Part shown: positions 17,264-26,449 of the stretch, piece after piece | How the letters are laid out: every line of letters begins with the position of its first letter | Position numbering within the stretch: the stretch's first letter is position 1 | From: JABSSA01 sp039984715 | GTDB taxonomy: Bacteria; Pseudomonadota; Alphaproteobacteria; Rhodobacterales; Rhodobacteraceae | Length of the DNA stretch: 64,000 bases | Assembly: GCA_039984715.1 (NCBI GenBank) | Contig: JBDWUA010000001.1 | Coordinates: forward strand, 66,163-130,162 | Direction: 5' to 3' | The notes under the pieces: model-generated | Database searches by the model: none | What the model was told of the DNA's origin: nothing | The model's input: only the letters and a program-made list of their open reading frames with translations | Made by a program: the position numbers and the translations under genes

Positions 17264-18162
17264 TTTGTGCCCTTTCTATGAAGCTCCGCACCGACGATTT
17301 CCTCTATGACGCGTGTGCAGACCCAATTGTCCCCATTGGGATATTTTGTACGACCGGCATGAAAGATCTGCATTGCAGATGCAGCAGTATGAAGAGGCAC
17401 GCCCAGCTCTTCGCCCAAGTTCATTGAGATGGTCAGATCCTTGTGCATCGTGTTGATGTGACTTCCCGTGCCTTCGAACTGACGGTCAATGATCTTTTCC
17501 AGGGCGTTGTTGACGACCCCACACCCGGCTGAAGACGTCGAAAAGACGTCTAGGATGACTTGTCCCGGAACACCGGCCTTTGCCGCCAATGCAGCGGCTT
17601 CGAAGGTGGCAGAGAATTGCGCGCCAATAAGCGATTGCAAACAGGCCTTCACGGTTTGACCGTCTCCGGGGGATTGCCCCACGCGGTGGATGTTGGCGGA
17701 CACGGCATCCATGACGGGCTTGTATGTATCAAGGAGGTTGTCTGGCGCGGCGGCCATCATCGTCAATGTGCCGCTCTGTGCGCCGGGGAAGCCGCCCGAC
17801 ACCGGGCTGTCGATCAAATGAAGGCCGCTTCCTGCCAGCCTTTCGCCAATCTCACGCGCCTCTTTCGGCTTGATCGTCGCCGTCAACAGGATGCACCCGC
17901 CTTTGGGCATCGTGTGCACAAGGCCCTGTTCGCCAAAGATCACATCTTTGACCTGATCCCCGTTCATGACCATGATAAAAACAGCGTCGGTGCCCGTCCC
18001 AACATCCCCAGCAGAAGATGCCGCCTGTCCGCCCATGTTCTGAAAATCCGCCATCCGCGTGTCAATCAAATCGTAACCACGCGTTTGAAACCCATTGGTA
18101 ATCAGGTTTTTCGCCAAGCCTGACCCCATATCGCCCAGACCAATTACCCCAGCATTCATCAT
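17260..18162 (-). CDS. NAD(P)-dependent beta-hydroxyacid dehydrogenase
   Basis: 300-residue member of the 3-hydroxyisobutyrate / tartronate semialdehyde reductase family. An N-terminal Rossmann motif (GVIGLGDMGSGLAKNL), the substrate-binding DSPVSGGFPGAQSGTLTMM, and the catalytic lysine region GDGQTVKACLQ are all present. A strong ribosome site (GGGAGG) lies seven bases before the ATG at 18162. First gene of a two-gene unit with the overlapping TIM-barrel isomerase. Substrate is not deducible. Confidence 0.9.
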   Translation of the reverse strand: MMNAGVIGLGDMGSGLAKNLITNGFQTRGYDLIDTRMADFQNMGGQAASSAGDVGTGTDAVFIMVMNGDQVKDVIFGEQGLVHTMPKGGCILLTATIKPKEAREIGERLAGSGLHLIDSPVSGGFPGAQSGTLTMMAAAPDNLLDTYKPVMDAVSANIHRVGQSPGDGQTVKACLQSLIGAQFSATFEAAALAAKAGVPGQVILDVFSTSSAGCGVVNNALEKIIDRQFEGTGSHINTMHKDLTISMNLGEELGVPLHTAASAMQIFHAGRTKYPNGDNWVCTRVIEEIVGAELHRKGTK

Positions 18163-18222
18163 TGCGCGTCCTCCCTTTTGTGTTGGCAGGTTGCGCAGGG
18201 ATCAGCGTTCAGGCAAGTGGTT

Positions 18223-19452
18223 TCAATCTGGTCGCTTCAGCTGGACGACGCTTGGGCTTTCCTCGATCTCTTCAAAATCAAAGTTATCCAGACGCCGCGC
18301 ACGTTTGCCAGCCTTGTCGGCGCTGATGCGAATATCTGCGATGTCTTTGGCCGCTTGCCCGAAATGACGATCAAGGTTTCCGACGCGATCCCCCAGGCGG
18401 TCCACGTCTTTGAACAAAAGAGAAAGCTCTCGTCGGATCGCGCCCGCCTGTTCGCGCATACGTGCGTCTTTCAGAATGGCGCGCATCGTATTCAGCGTGG
18501 CCATGCAGGTGGTCGGCGATACGATCCAAACCCGTTTGTCGAACCCTTCGCGAATGATATCAGGAAAGGTCGCGTGCAGTTCGGCATAGACGGCTTCGGA
18601 TGGCAGGAACATCAAGGCGCCATCTGCCGTTTCACCATCAAGGATGTATTTTTCGGCAATATCGTTGATGTGTTTGCGCACCGCCGTTTTCATCTGCCGC
18701 ACCGCTTCTTTCAGCTCAAAGTCGCTTTCTGCGGCGCGCATCGCTTCGTAGGCTTCCAGAGGGAATTTGCTGTCGATGACAATGGGGCCGGGGGGATTGG
18801 GCAAATCAATCAGACAATCAGCGCGTTTGCCATTCGACAGAGTAGGTTGCCACTTGTAGCTTTCTGCAGGCAGCGCTTTGGCTACGATGTCATGCAGTTG
18901 GATTTCACCAAACGCACCGCGTGTCTGTTTGTTGGACAGAATATCCTGAAGGCTCAGCACGTCGCCGGAAAGTTTGGTAATGTTGTCTTGGGCCTTGTCG
19001 ATAGCAGCTAGCCGTTCTTGCAAAGCCGTCAGCGATGTCGCGGTTTGTTTGGACGAACCATGTAATGACTCGCGCATGCGTTCCTGCATTTCGGTCAAGG
19101 AACGTTGTGATTTCATCGCGTTATCGGCCAGCCGATCTTGCATTTGCTGCTGCACATTGGCCAGACGCGTTTCGACGGTTTGGATAACCTGCGTTTGCCC
19201 GTTTGTGGCCGTGTCGGACACGGTTTGAAGCCCGCCGCGCAGCTGTTCTTGGCCAAGGCTTAATTGCTGAACGTTTTGCCCCAAAATGCCAAGCTGTCGT
19301 GTCATCGGACCAAGCGCGCGGGCGGCCCGTGACGAAGCGCGCAGCGACAAAATCAACAGCAACAACACGAGCAAAATCAGTCCAGAGGCGACCAAACCGG
19401 CCATGACAAACGGATCGTTTGTATCAAGCGTCAACGTACCAATTTGGATCAT
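18223..19452 (-). CDS. rmuC: DNA recombination protein RmuC
   Basis: 409 residues from the ATG at 19452, whose ATGA overlaps the mutL stop. One N-terminal membrane helix (about 19-37), then a coiled-coil region (about 60-165, with repeated QQ and LQER), then the RmuC nuclease-like domain with RGAFGEIQL, the DCLIDLP and VIDSKFPLEAYE motifs typical of PD-(D/E)xK-like folds, and WIVSPTTCMATL. Known to limit DNA inversions in E. coli. Coupling with mutL groups two genome-stability genes. Confidence 0.95.
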   Translation of the reverse strand: MIQIGTLTLDTNDPFVMAGLVASGLILLVLLLLILSLRASSRAARALGPMTRQLGILGQNVQQLSLGQEQLRGGLQTVSDTATNGQTQVIQTVETRLANVQQQMQDRLADNAMKSQRSLTEMQERMRESLHGSSKQTATSLTALQERLAAIDKAQDNITKLSGDVLSLQDILSNKQTRGAFGEIQLHDIVAKALPAESYKWQPTLSNGKRADCLIDLPNPPGPIVIDSKFPLEAYEAMRAAESDFELKEAVRQMKTAVRKHINDIAEKYILDGETADGALMFLPSEAVYAELHATFPDIIREGFDKRVWIVSPTTCMATLNTMRAILKDARMREQAGAIRRELSLLFKDVDRLGDRVGNLDRHFGQAAKDIADIRISADKAGKRARRLDNFDFEEIEESPSVVQLKRPD

Positions 19453-21275
19453 GTGCGTCCAAACAACCTTTCGATGTCTTTCAATTTTAGCTCTACATAT
19501 GTTGGGCGACCGTGGTTGCATTGCCCCGAATGAGGCGTGGCTTCCATTTCACGCAGCAGCGCGTTCATTTCTTCGGCCCGCATGCGTCGTCCTGATCGGA
19601 TTGAACCGTGACAGGCCACGCGGCTTAGGATCGCTTCCACTCGGGCTTGGACTTGAAAACTGACGTCGCCATCCGACAATTCATCTAGGATATCCCGCAA
19701 CAGTTTTGTGGCGTTGACAGTGCCCAAGATTGCAGGTGTCTCGCGCACGGCGATTGCGTCGCCCCCGAACGCTTCGATCACCAAACCCATGCGGGACAAA
19801 TCGTCTGTATATTCTAGCAAAAGCGCAACTTCACTGCTGCTAAGTTCGACGATTTCCGGGATCAGCAAAGCTTGCCTTGCCACGCCAGTTTGCGCCATCT
19901 GGTCTTTCAGTTTTTCATAGACAAGGCGTTCATGGGCTGCGTGCTGATCAACGATCACCATGCCGTCCGCTGTTTGGGCAACGATATAGTTTTCGTGGAC
20001 CTGTCCGCGCGCAACACCCAACGGCAAATCGGTGTTTTCAATGACGTCTTCAGTCGCCGGTTCATAGACCGCGCCGCTAAACGCCTCGCTCAGATCCGCG
20101 AAACCGGGTGCAGGGGGCAGTGCCATGCCGCGTGGCCCCAATGAGGGGCGATCCATTTGATAAACACGTGGTTGCGTCGGTTCGGGTTGAATCGCGCCCA
20201 ACGTGGCATTGGCGACAGTGGTCGATGCACGATGACCCGCATTTGCCAATGCCGCCCGAAGCCCAGATACGATGAGCCCACGTGCAATGCCCGGATCTCG
20301 AAAGCGAACCTCGGATTTTGCGGGATGTACGTTGACGTCGACCAAGGTCGGATCGCAATCCACGAACAAAACGGCGGCCGGATGCCGGTCGCGGCTGAGG
20401 AAATCGAAATAGGCCGCCCGCAACGCACCGCTGAGCAGTTTATCTCGGACGGGGCGCCCGTTCACATACAGATATTGCGCGACGACCGTGCCACGCGAAT
20501 ATGTCGGCAAAGCAGCAAATCCGGTGAGATGCAGTTCTTCGCGTTGTGCGTCCAAGGCAATCGCGTTTTCAGTGAATTCCGCCCCTAGCACGTCACGCAA
20601 ACGTCCTGACAATGCAGCAATCGGATCGCCTGTCTGAGCTTCTGTGCGAAACAGAACCCGTGGGGCATCGCTGACTTCTCGTAATTCAAAGCGCACGAAA
20701 GGTTCGGCCATGGCCAAACGTTTAACTGTGTCCGTAATCGCCTGCAGCTCTGCCCGATCGGTGCGAAGGAATTTGAGGCGTGCGGGTGTTGCATAAAACA
20801 GATCCCGCAACGTGATGACGGTGCCCGCACTTAAGGCGGCGGGTTTTACGGGGCTGACCTTGCTGCCTTGGACGTCGATCTCGAAAGCTTCGGCACCGCT
20901 CACACGGCTTGTGATTGTCAATCGACCAACGGCCCCCAAAGACGGCAACGCTTCGCCTCGGAAGCCAAACGTATGAATGTTCAACAAGTCCGAGCCGTCG
21001 ATTTTCGATGTCGCATGACGTGATAGCGCCAAGGGCAATTCGTCCGCAGACATGCCAAACCCATCGTCCGTAATCCGGATCAAGGTTTTGCCGCCTTCGG
21101 CAATATCAATGCTTATGCGGCGCGCCCCGGCGTCCAGTGCGTTTTCAACCAGTTCCTTAACGGCAGATGCTGGTCGTTCGACCACTTCGCCCGCAGCAAT
21201 GCGATTGATCGCAGCTTCATCAAGCTGGCGAATGACAGGGCGTTCATCGTTTATGTTGGGGTTGGCAAGTGACAT
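19449..21275 (-). CDS. mutL: DNA mismatch repair protein MutL
   Basis: 608-residue GHKL ATPase. The N-terminal motifs are complete: AAGEVVERPASAVKELVENALDAGA, ITDDGFGM and TFGFRGEALPSL. The C-terminal dimer domain carries the endonuclease metal motif DQHAAHERLVYE and ends with NHGRPTYVEL and ERLFGRT. It should therefore nick DNA itself, as expected in bacteria without MutH. Followed by the overlapping rmuC gene; accA lies 49 bases upstream in the same direction, and mutS is not in the window. Confidence 0.97.
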   Translation of the reverse strand: MSLANPNINDERPVIRQLDEAAINRIAAGEVVERPASAVKELVENALDAGARRISIDIAEGGKTLIRITDDGFGMSADELPLALSRHATSKIDGSDLLNIHTFGFRGEALPSLGAVGRLTITSRVSGAEAFEIDVQGSKVSPVKPAALSAGTVITLRDLFYATPARLKFLRTDRAELQAITDTVKRLAMAEPFVRFELREVSDAPRVLFRTEAQTGDPIAALSGRLRDVLGAEFTENAIALDAQREELHLTGFAALPTYSRGTVVAQYLYVNGRPVRDKLLSGALRAAYFDFLSRDRHPAAVLFVDCDPTLVDVNVHPAKSEVRFRDPGIARGLIVSGLRAALANAGHRASTTVANATLGAIQPEPTQPRVYQMDRPSLGPRGMALPPAPGFADLSEAFSGAVYEPATEDVIENTDLPLGVARGQVHENYIVAQTADGMVIVDQHAAHERLVYEKLKDQMAQTGVARQALLIPEIVELSSSEVALLLEYTDDLSRMGLVIEAFGGDAIAVRETPAILGTVNATKLLRDILDELSDGDVSFQVQARVEAILSRVACHGSIRSGRRMRAEEMNALLREMEATPHSGQCNHGRPTYVELKLKDIERLFGRT

Positions 21276-21323
21276 GCCGCCATATGTAGCATGTCACCGT
21301 CCGATTCTGCTAGCACTTCGAAC

Positions 21324-22286
21324 CTAAGCGGCAAGCCCTTTTGAGCCGAGCCCCAAGAATTTTTCACGACGATCTGCAATCAAGCTTGATGCATCCATAT
21401 CGGACAAATCTTCGAGCATGGCGGTGATTGCGTTCCCGACATCTTGGATCGTTTGGTCACGATGCCTGTGTGCGCCGCCAATGGTTTCTGAAACAATGCG
21501 ATCTGTTACACCCAACTGCTTTAGATCTTGGGCCGTTAGGCGCAAAGCCTCGGCGGCTTCGCGCATCTTTTCCGCGTCTTTCCACAAGATCGATGCGCAG
21601 CCTTCTGGTGAAATGACGGAATAAACGGAATGTTCCAGCATCGCCAATCTGTTTGCAGTTGCAAAAGCGACCGCACCCCCGGATCCGCCTTCCCCGATGA
21701 TGACAGAGACCAGTGGCACGCCAATTTGCAGGCATTTTTCAGTTGAACGCGCAATCGCTTCGGATTGCCCGCGTTCTTCTGCGCCCTTGCCGGGATAGGC
21801 ACCGGGCGTATCAACCAGCGTGATCACCGGCAACGCAAACCGATCCGCCATATCCATCAGGCGAATGGCTTTGCGATACCCTTCGGGCCGTGCCATGCCA
21901 AAATTGCGTTTTAGGCGAGAATGGGTGTCATTGCCCTTTTCGTGGCCGATAATGACAACGGGTTTGTCATTAAAGCGAGCAAGCCCACCCATTATCGCAT
22001 GATCGTCACCAAAAGCGCGATCACCGGCCAGCGGGGTGTATTCAGTGAACAACGTGTCGATGTAATCAATACAATGGGGGCGATCCGGGTGGCGCGCGAC
22101 TTGGCATTTTCGCCATGGTGTCAGCGACTCGTACAACTCGACAAGTAATTTTGCCGCTTTGACGTCCAAGGCCGCAGCCTCGTCTGTGACATCCATGCCC
22201 TCGTTTTCACGGGCCAACGCGCGCAACTCTTCCGCTTTTCCCTCGATCTCAGCCAAGGGTTTTTCGAACTCGAGATATTGGCTCAC
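21324..22286 (-). CDS. accA: acetyl-CoA carboxylase carboxyltransferase subunit alpha
   Basis: 320 residues, normal length, starting with GTG at 22286 (GAGGGGGCC upstream). Family features are the LEFEKPLAEIE N-terminus, WRKCQVARHPDRPH, GDRAFGDDHAI, the oxyanion-hole GGEGGSGGAVAF-type segment, and PEGCASILWKDA. It forms the alpha2beta2 transcarboxylase with AccD and commits carbon to fatty acid synthesis. The neighbours mutL and lysE have no metabolic link. Confidence 0.97.
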   Translation of the reverse strand: MSQYLEFEKPLAEIEGKAEELRALARENEGMDVTDEAAALDVKAAKLLVELYESLTPWRKCQVARHPDRPHCIDYIDTLFTEYTPLAGDRAFGDDHAIMGGLARFNDKPVVIIGHEKGNDTHSRLKRNFGMARPEGYRKAIRLMDMADRFALPVITLVDTPGAYPGKGAEERGQSEAIARSTEKCLQIGVPLVSVIIGEGGSGGAVAFATANRLAMLEHSVYSVISPEGCASILWKDAEKMREAAEALRLTAQDLKQLGVTDRIVSETIGGAHRHRDQTIQDVGNAITAMLEDLSDMDASSLIADRREKFLGLGSKGLAA

Positions 22287-22343
22287 AACGGCCCCCTCAT
22301 TTCTTTCAGGCCTATATGGCCGCGTGCGCGCGGCTTTGCAACG

Positions 22344-22940
22344 TTAGGGAAACAAGACAGGATAAAGTGACAGGATCAAAAGGGCGGCCATCGCCCAATT
22401 GAACAGCTTTCGCTGTCCGGGATTTCGAAGCCAACGAGAGATTCCCTGACCAAGTAGCGTCCAAGAGCTGACGGCAGGAATATTGATACACCCAAAGACG
22501 CACGCGACCAGAGCGATCGTCGCAAGCGATGTGTCAGGCGTGTAAACGGTGATTGCGGTCAGGGCCATTGCCCATGATTTCGGGTTAACCCATTGAAAGG
22601 CGGCAGCTTGCAAAAAGGTGAAAGGTGCCGGTTCTTCTGCGTCCTTTGTTTCAGTGGTCGCACTGCCTGCAATTTTCAGAGCCAGCCAGATCAGATAGAC
22701 AACTGAGATGCCTTTTAGAATGGTGTGGCTGATCGGGTAGGTGGCAAAGACTTGAATGAAACCGGTGCCGACAAGAATGACCATGAAGACAAAGCCAAGC
22801 CCAACCCCAAGCATATGAGGCACTGTTCGAACAAATCCGAAGTTTGCACCAGATGCCATGAGCATCAGGTTATTGGGCCCCGGGGTGATGGAGCTGACGA
22901 AGGCGAATATGCAAAGGGCAAGTATTAGATCATAAGTCAT
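22344..22940 (-). CDS. LysE-family amino acid exporter
   Basis: 198-residue inner-membrane protein of the LysE/RhtB family with about six helices. The family signature SSITPGPNNLMLMASG is at residues 16-31, and WVNPKSWAMALTA lies in the middle. It should export an amino acid or derivative. It is divergent from an Lrp-type regulator 73 bases away, the classical exporter/regulator layout, so the substrate is probably the regulator's effector. Confidence 0.93.
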   Translation of the reverse strand: MTYDLILALCIFAFVSSITPGPNNLMLMASGANFGFVRTVPHMLGVGLGFVFMVILVGTGFIQVFATYPISHTILKGISVVYLIWLALKIAGSATTETKDAEEPAPFTFLQAAAFQWVNPKSWAMALTAITVYTPDTSLATIALVACVFGCINIPAVSSWTLLGQGISRWLRNPGQRKLFNWAMAALLILSLYPVLFP

Positions 22941-22967
22941 GGCGCAATTAATGATCGATTTCTGACG

Positions 22968-22979
22968 GCAATAAATTGC
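22968..22979. promoter_or_regulatory. palindrome between lysE and lrp, candidate Lrp operator
   Basis: GCAAT-AA-ATTGC is a perfect palindrome in the 73-base divergent gap. Lrp/AsnC proteins bind AT-rich palindromes and often autoregulate and control the divergent transporter. Assignment is by position only. Confidence 0.45.
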
Positions 22980-23013
22980 AAAGGTTGAGCGACTGCATTA
23001 ATATTCGCAACAT

Positions 23014-23466
23014 ATGAGTGAATTTGATCAAATTGACGAACATATATTGCGTGAGCTTGAGCGCGATGGACGGATCAGCAATCTCGCTCTTTCTGATCGC
23101 GTTGGGTTGTCTGCTTCTGCCTGTTTGCGCCGTGTCGCAGCCTTGGAGCGGAGCGGTATTATTCAGGGCTATCGCGCGGTTGTTGACCGAAAGAAGCGAG
23201 AGCGCGGTTTCTTGGCCTATATCGGTGTTGGATTGAATGATCATTCGCGTGACGCGCAGCGGTTGTTCGAAAAATCAATGGCGCAGGCCGAACCTGTGCG
23301 TGAGTGTCACAACATCACGGGAACAATCGAATATTTGTTACGCATCGAATGCGCGGATCTGGATGCATACAAAGCATTCCACACAGATTTGCTGGGTGCT
23401 TTGGCGCAGGTTAACGCAATCACGACTTATGTTGTGCTCGGATCACCGAAAGATATGCGAAACTGA
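23014..23466 (+). CDS. Lrp/AsnC-family transcriptional regulator
   Basis: 150 residues: N-terminal helix-turn-helix (LERDGRISNLALSDRVGLSASACLRRV split over residues 15-45) and a C-terminal RAM effector-binding domain (about 65-140). Length and layout are typical of Lrp. Divergent from the LysE-type exporter, which it probably controls in response to an amino acid. Confidence 0.94.
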   Translation: MSEFDQIDEHILRELERDGRISNLALSDRVGLSASACLRRVAALERSGIIQGYRAVVDRKKRERGFLAYIGVGLNDHSRDAQRLFEKSMAQAEPVRECHNITGTIEYLLRIECADLDAYKAFHTDLLGALAQVNAITTYVVLGSPKDMRN

Positions 23467-23506
23467 TATTTGAAGACGTGTTGGTTTGGCTTTGCTGGGT
23501 AAGGCC

Positions 23507-23977
23507 TTATTGAACCGCCGCGTCCGCGATTTTTGAAAAAGTCACGTCCAATTCTGAGGCGATGGTTTCCAGCTCGGGTCCTGCTTCGCCAATATAGGGG
23601 GCGAATACGGTTGAGGGGTGTTTGTAGCTGAGCGTTGCAGAGCCGTTTTCATTTTCAGTGACATAGAACCGAATCGGAGCTTCGATCATAGCAGCGGTCG
23701 ATATGTTCAGGGTGCGCACAGCATAGACGTTGTTGAATACGCCGATGACGCGATTGCCAGGTATCTTGATGCCGCGGTTTTTAGCAGCGGCTGTTGGGCC
23801 AGCTTGTGTCACGACGCCAAATTTGTTGGCTTTTACTGCGGATTTTAAGTCGCCGATGAGTTGAGAATAAGATTTAGTGGTCGTCAAAACCGTCCAGCCT
23901 TCGCGTTGAGTCATTTCAGCAAACACTTGGCTGGAAAGTGCGATGGCCATTGCGATCGAAGACATAATTATGCGCAT
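23507..23977 (-). CDS. secreted DUF302 domain protein
   Basis: 156 residues from ATG 23977 (AAGGAAA upstream), starting with a signal peptide of about 21 residues ending VFA. A longer frame to 24097 would hide the signal. The mature protein has the DUF302 pattern: an N-terminal strand TVLTTTKSYSQLIGDLKSAVKANKFGVV, a middle segment VIGVFNNVYAVRTLN, and APIRFYVTENENG with a C-terminal helix. Periplasmic; function of the domain is unknown. No operon partner. Confidence 0.87.
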   Translation of the reverse strand: MRIIMSSIAMAIALSSQVFAEMTQREGWTVLTTTKSYSQLIGDLKSAVKANKFGVVTQAGPTAAAKNRGIKIPGNRVIGVFNNVYAVRTLNISTAAMIEAPIRFYVTENENGSATLSYKHPSTVFAPYIGEAGPELETIASELDVTFSKIADAAVQ

Positions 23978-24154
23978 GTGTGAATTTCCTTTGTGACAGG
24001 AATAACGTGCCACATATTTGGGTTCGGGCCAAATCAAATGCCCGTGGGGATGATGACGGCGTGCGCGCCCTAACGGTCGCGACACCCCGCCCACCATCCC
24101 CGGCTTTTTGGCCTCAGCGTTTTTCGGGCCCGGCGTTTTCAGGCCCTGACGTGT

Positions 24155-25111
24155 TCAGCCTTTAAGTAGTTCGGCTTGTTTTACGATCACTTCGGCCTGT
24201 TTGATCGAGGCGATATCCACAAGGCGGCCTTTATAGACTGTAGCACCTTCGCCTTTGGCTTTGGCTGCTTCCATTGCAGCCAGAATTTCCTGCGCTTCTT
24301 GAACAGCCGCTTCGGACGGTGTGAAAACTTCGTTGGCCAAGGCAACTTGCTTTGGGTGGATGGCCCATTTTCCGACCATACCAAGAGTGGCTGACCGGCG
24401 AGATTGCGCGCGAAACCCTTCGTCATCTGAAAAATCGCCAAATGGTCCGTCAACAGGAAGAACGCCGTGTGTTCGACAGGCCGCCACGATCGCCGCCTGT
24501 GCCCAATGCCACGGGTCAGACCAGTGTTTTGTCCCAGATTGCAGCATGTAGTAGTTTTCTTGCGTGCCGCCGATGCCGGTGGTTTGCATTCCCATTGACG
24601 CGGCAAAATCTGCGGCGCCAAGGCTCATTGCTACAAGTCGCGGGCTGGCTGCGGCGATTTCTTCGACATGGGCGATGCCCGCAGCGCTTTCAATGATGAC
24701 CTCGAAATTAATGCGCTTTTCGCGCCCTTTGGCCCGTTCAACAGCCGTGACAAGCGCGTCAACAGCATAGAGATCGCCAGCATTTCCGACCTTTGGGATC
24801 ATGATTTGATCCAGTCGTTCGGACGCCTGTTCCAGCAGGTCGACAACGTCGCGGTACCAATATGGCGTATCAAGGCCATTGATGCGGACGGATAGGGTTT
24901 TGTTCCCCCAGTCTACATTCCCAATGGCGTCGATCACGTTTTTCCGGGCGCTATCCTTGTCGGATGGTGCGACGCTGTCTTCTAGATCAAGGTTGATCAC
25001 GTCGGCGGCTGAGGTTGCCATTTTCTCAAAAATGGCAGGGCGAGAGCCGGGCCCAAACAACTGGCAACGATTGGGGCGGCTGGGTGAGGCGGGTTGGATG
25101 CGAAAGGACAA
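24155..25111 (-). CDS. mcl1: L-malyl-CoA / beta-methylmalyl-CoA lyase
   Basis: 318-residue CoA lyase of the HpcH/HpaI (citrate lyase beta) family that interconverts malyl-CoA with acetyl-CoA plus glyoxylate and methylmalyl-CoA with propionyl-CoA plus glyoxylate, in the ethylmalonyl-CoA pathway. It matches from memory the Rhodobacter sphaeroides Mcl1 over its whole length, including RPNRCQLFGPGSRP, the NLDLEDSVAP metal site, FEVIIESAAG and GMVGKWAIHPKQ. The start is a TTG at 25111: GGGAG lies nine bases upstream, and the SFR start of the family follows directly. No pathway partners are nearby. Confidence 0.95.
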   Translation of the reverse strand: MSFRIQPASPSRPNRCQLFGPGSRPAIFEKMATSAADVINLDLEDSVAPSDKDSARKNVIDAIGNVDWGNKTLSVRINGLDTPYWYRDVVDLLEQASERLDQIMIPKVGNAGDLYAVDALVTAVERAKGREKRINFEVIIESAAGIAHVEEIAAASPRLVAMSLGAADFAASMGMQTTGIGGTQENYYMLQSGTKHWSDPWHWAQAAIVAACRTHGVLPVDGPFGDFSDDEGFRAQSRRSATLGMVGKWAIHPKQVALANEVFTPSEAAVQEAQEILAAMEAAKAKGEGATVYKGRLVDIASIKQAEVIVKQAELLKG

Positions 25112-25305
25112 GGGTCAAGGCTCCCGGTAATTTTATTGCGCTTTGGGGTCAAAAAGTGCCCGTATATTGCGCGATACTCAGTTCGGTTGAATTTTGCAAG
25201 TGCAGCAATGGGTCGATATTCGAAAGGTCGATTTGCTAACGGGAGAAACATGCGGAAATATCATCAAAAGTGATGGAAACTTGCAGAAAAGTTGAATTTT
25301 GGTGA

Positions 25306-25322
25306 AATAATACAATATTATT
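25306..25322. promoter_or_regulatory. AT-rich inverted repeat upstream of dgcN
   Basis: AATAAT-acaat-ATTATT lies 61 bases before the dgcN start, in the 271-base gap between the divergent mcl1 and dgcN genes. It could be an operator or part of the promoter; no regulator gene is adjacent. No other feature is evident in the gap. Confidence 0.3.
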
Positions 25323-25382
25323 CGTGCCGGTTCGACGTATCTTACCACTTAACGCAACAAATGAGCCGCGTGGGGACAAGAC

Positions 25383-26384
25383 ATGATTCAAACACCATAC
25401 TTGCTGTTTTTGGGTGACGCACCTGACCAATTGGCCGGAAAAGTCGCACAAGGCATTGTCGATTGGAGACGAGATAACGCGGTTGGTCAATTTCGGTTGC
25501 CCAATTGCGGTGCCGATATGGGTCTGACGGACATGACGCTGGAAGAGGGTCTGAAAGCAGGCGCGAAAACGCTGGTGATCGGTGTCGCCAATCGTGGTGG
25601 CGTTATTTCCGACGAATGGAAAGCGGTTTTGGTCAAGGCCTTGCAGCTAGGGTATGATCTTGCTGCTGGGTTGCACAACCTTTTGCGGAACGAAGATGAA
25701 CTGCAGGCGGCTGCGAAGGTCAACGGACGGACCTTGCATGATGTGCGTGTACCATCTGTCGCCTATCCAATTGCCAACGGACAAAAGCGATTGGGCAAAC
25801 GGGTTCTGGCCATCGGGACCGATTGTTCCTGTGGCAAGATGTATACCGCCATGTCCATGGACGCCGAAATGGTCGCACGTGGGATGAAATCTGATTTTCG
25901 CGCCACGGGACAGACTGGTATATTGATCACAGGAAAAGGCGTGCCACTGGATGCTGTGATTGCTGACTTTATGGCTGGTGCTGTTGAGTATTTGACCCCG
26001 GACAATGAAGAAGATCACTGGGACCACATTGAAGGGCAAGGAAGCTTGTTTCACGTGTCTTATTCAGGCGTGACGTTGGCCTTGATTCACGGCGGACAGC
26101 CAGATGCGTTGATCCTGTGTCATGAACCCACACGCACGCACATGCGTGGGCTGCCACAGTTCACCTTGCCGTCGCTAGAGCAATTGCGTGATACGGCCTT
26201 GCCTTTGGCGCGTATTGCAAACCCGGATTGTCGGGTTGCCGGTGTTTCAGTCAACACCAAAGCTTTGGACGATGCAGAGGCAAAGAAAGTGCTGGATGAG
26301 ATCGAAGATCGCATGAACTTGCCAGCCACTGATCCGTTCCGCTTTGGCGCGAGCAAATTGGTCGACGGTCTGCTAGCTGTTTAA
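25383..26384 (+). CDS. dgcN: DgcN-type D-glutamate N-acetyltransferase (DUF1611)
   Basis: 333 residues with a DUF1611-like architecture: an N-terminal domain with GVANRGGVI, then a P-loop-like C-terminal domain with AIGTDCSCGKMYTA (about 140-153) and FRATGQTGILITGKG. The combination with a following enolase-superfamily epimerase and a class IV aminotransferase matches the DgcN-DgcA system described in marine bacteria, in which DgcN acetylates D-glutamate. GGGGACAAG precedes the ATG. First gene of a three-gene operon. The alternative label is a generic DUF1611 ATPase-like protein. Confidence 0.82.
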   Translation: MIQTPYLLFLGDAPDQLAGKVAQGIVDWRRDNAVGQFRLPNCGADMGLTDMTLEEGLKAGAKTLVIGVANRGGVISDEWKAVLVKALQLGYDLAAGLHNLLRNEDELQAAAKVNGRTLHDVRVPSVAYPIANGQKRLGKRVLAIGTDCSCGKMYTAMSMDAEMVARGMKSDFRATGQTGILITGKGVPLDAVIADFMAGAVEYLTPDNEEDHWDHIEGQGSLFHVSYSGVTLALIHGGQPDALILCHEPTRTHMRGLPQFTLPSLEQLRDTALPLARIANPDCRVAGVSVNTKALDDAEAKKVLDEIEDRMNLPATDPFRFGASKLVDGLLAV

Positions 26385-26449
26385 GTGAGCAGGTCAGCGC
26401 GTTTCGAAAAGACCCGATCGCTAACCGAGATTAGATTGGAACTTGGTAC

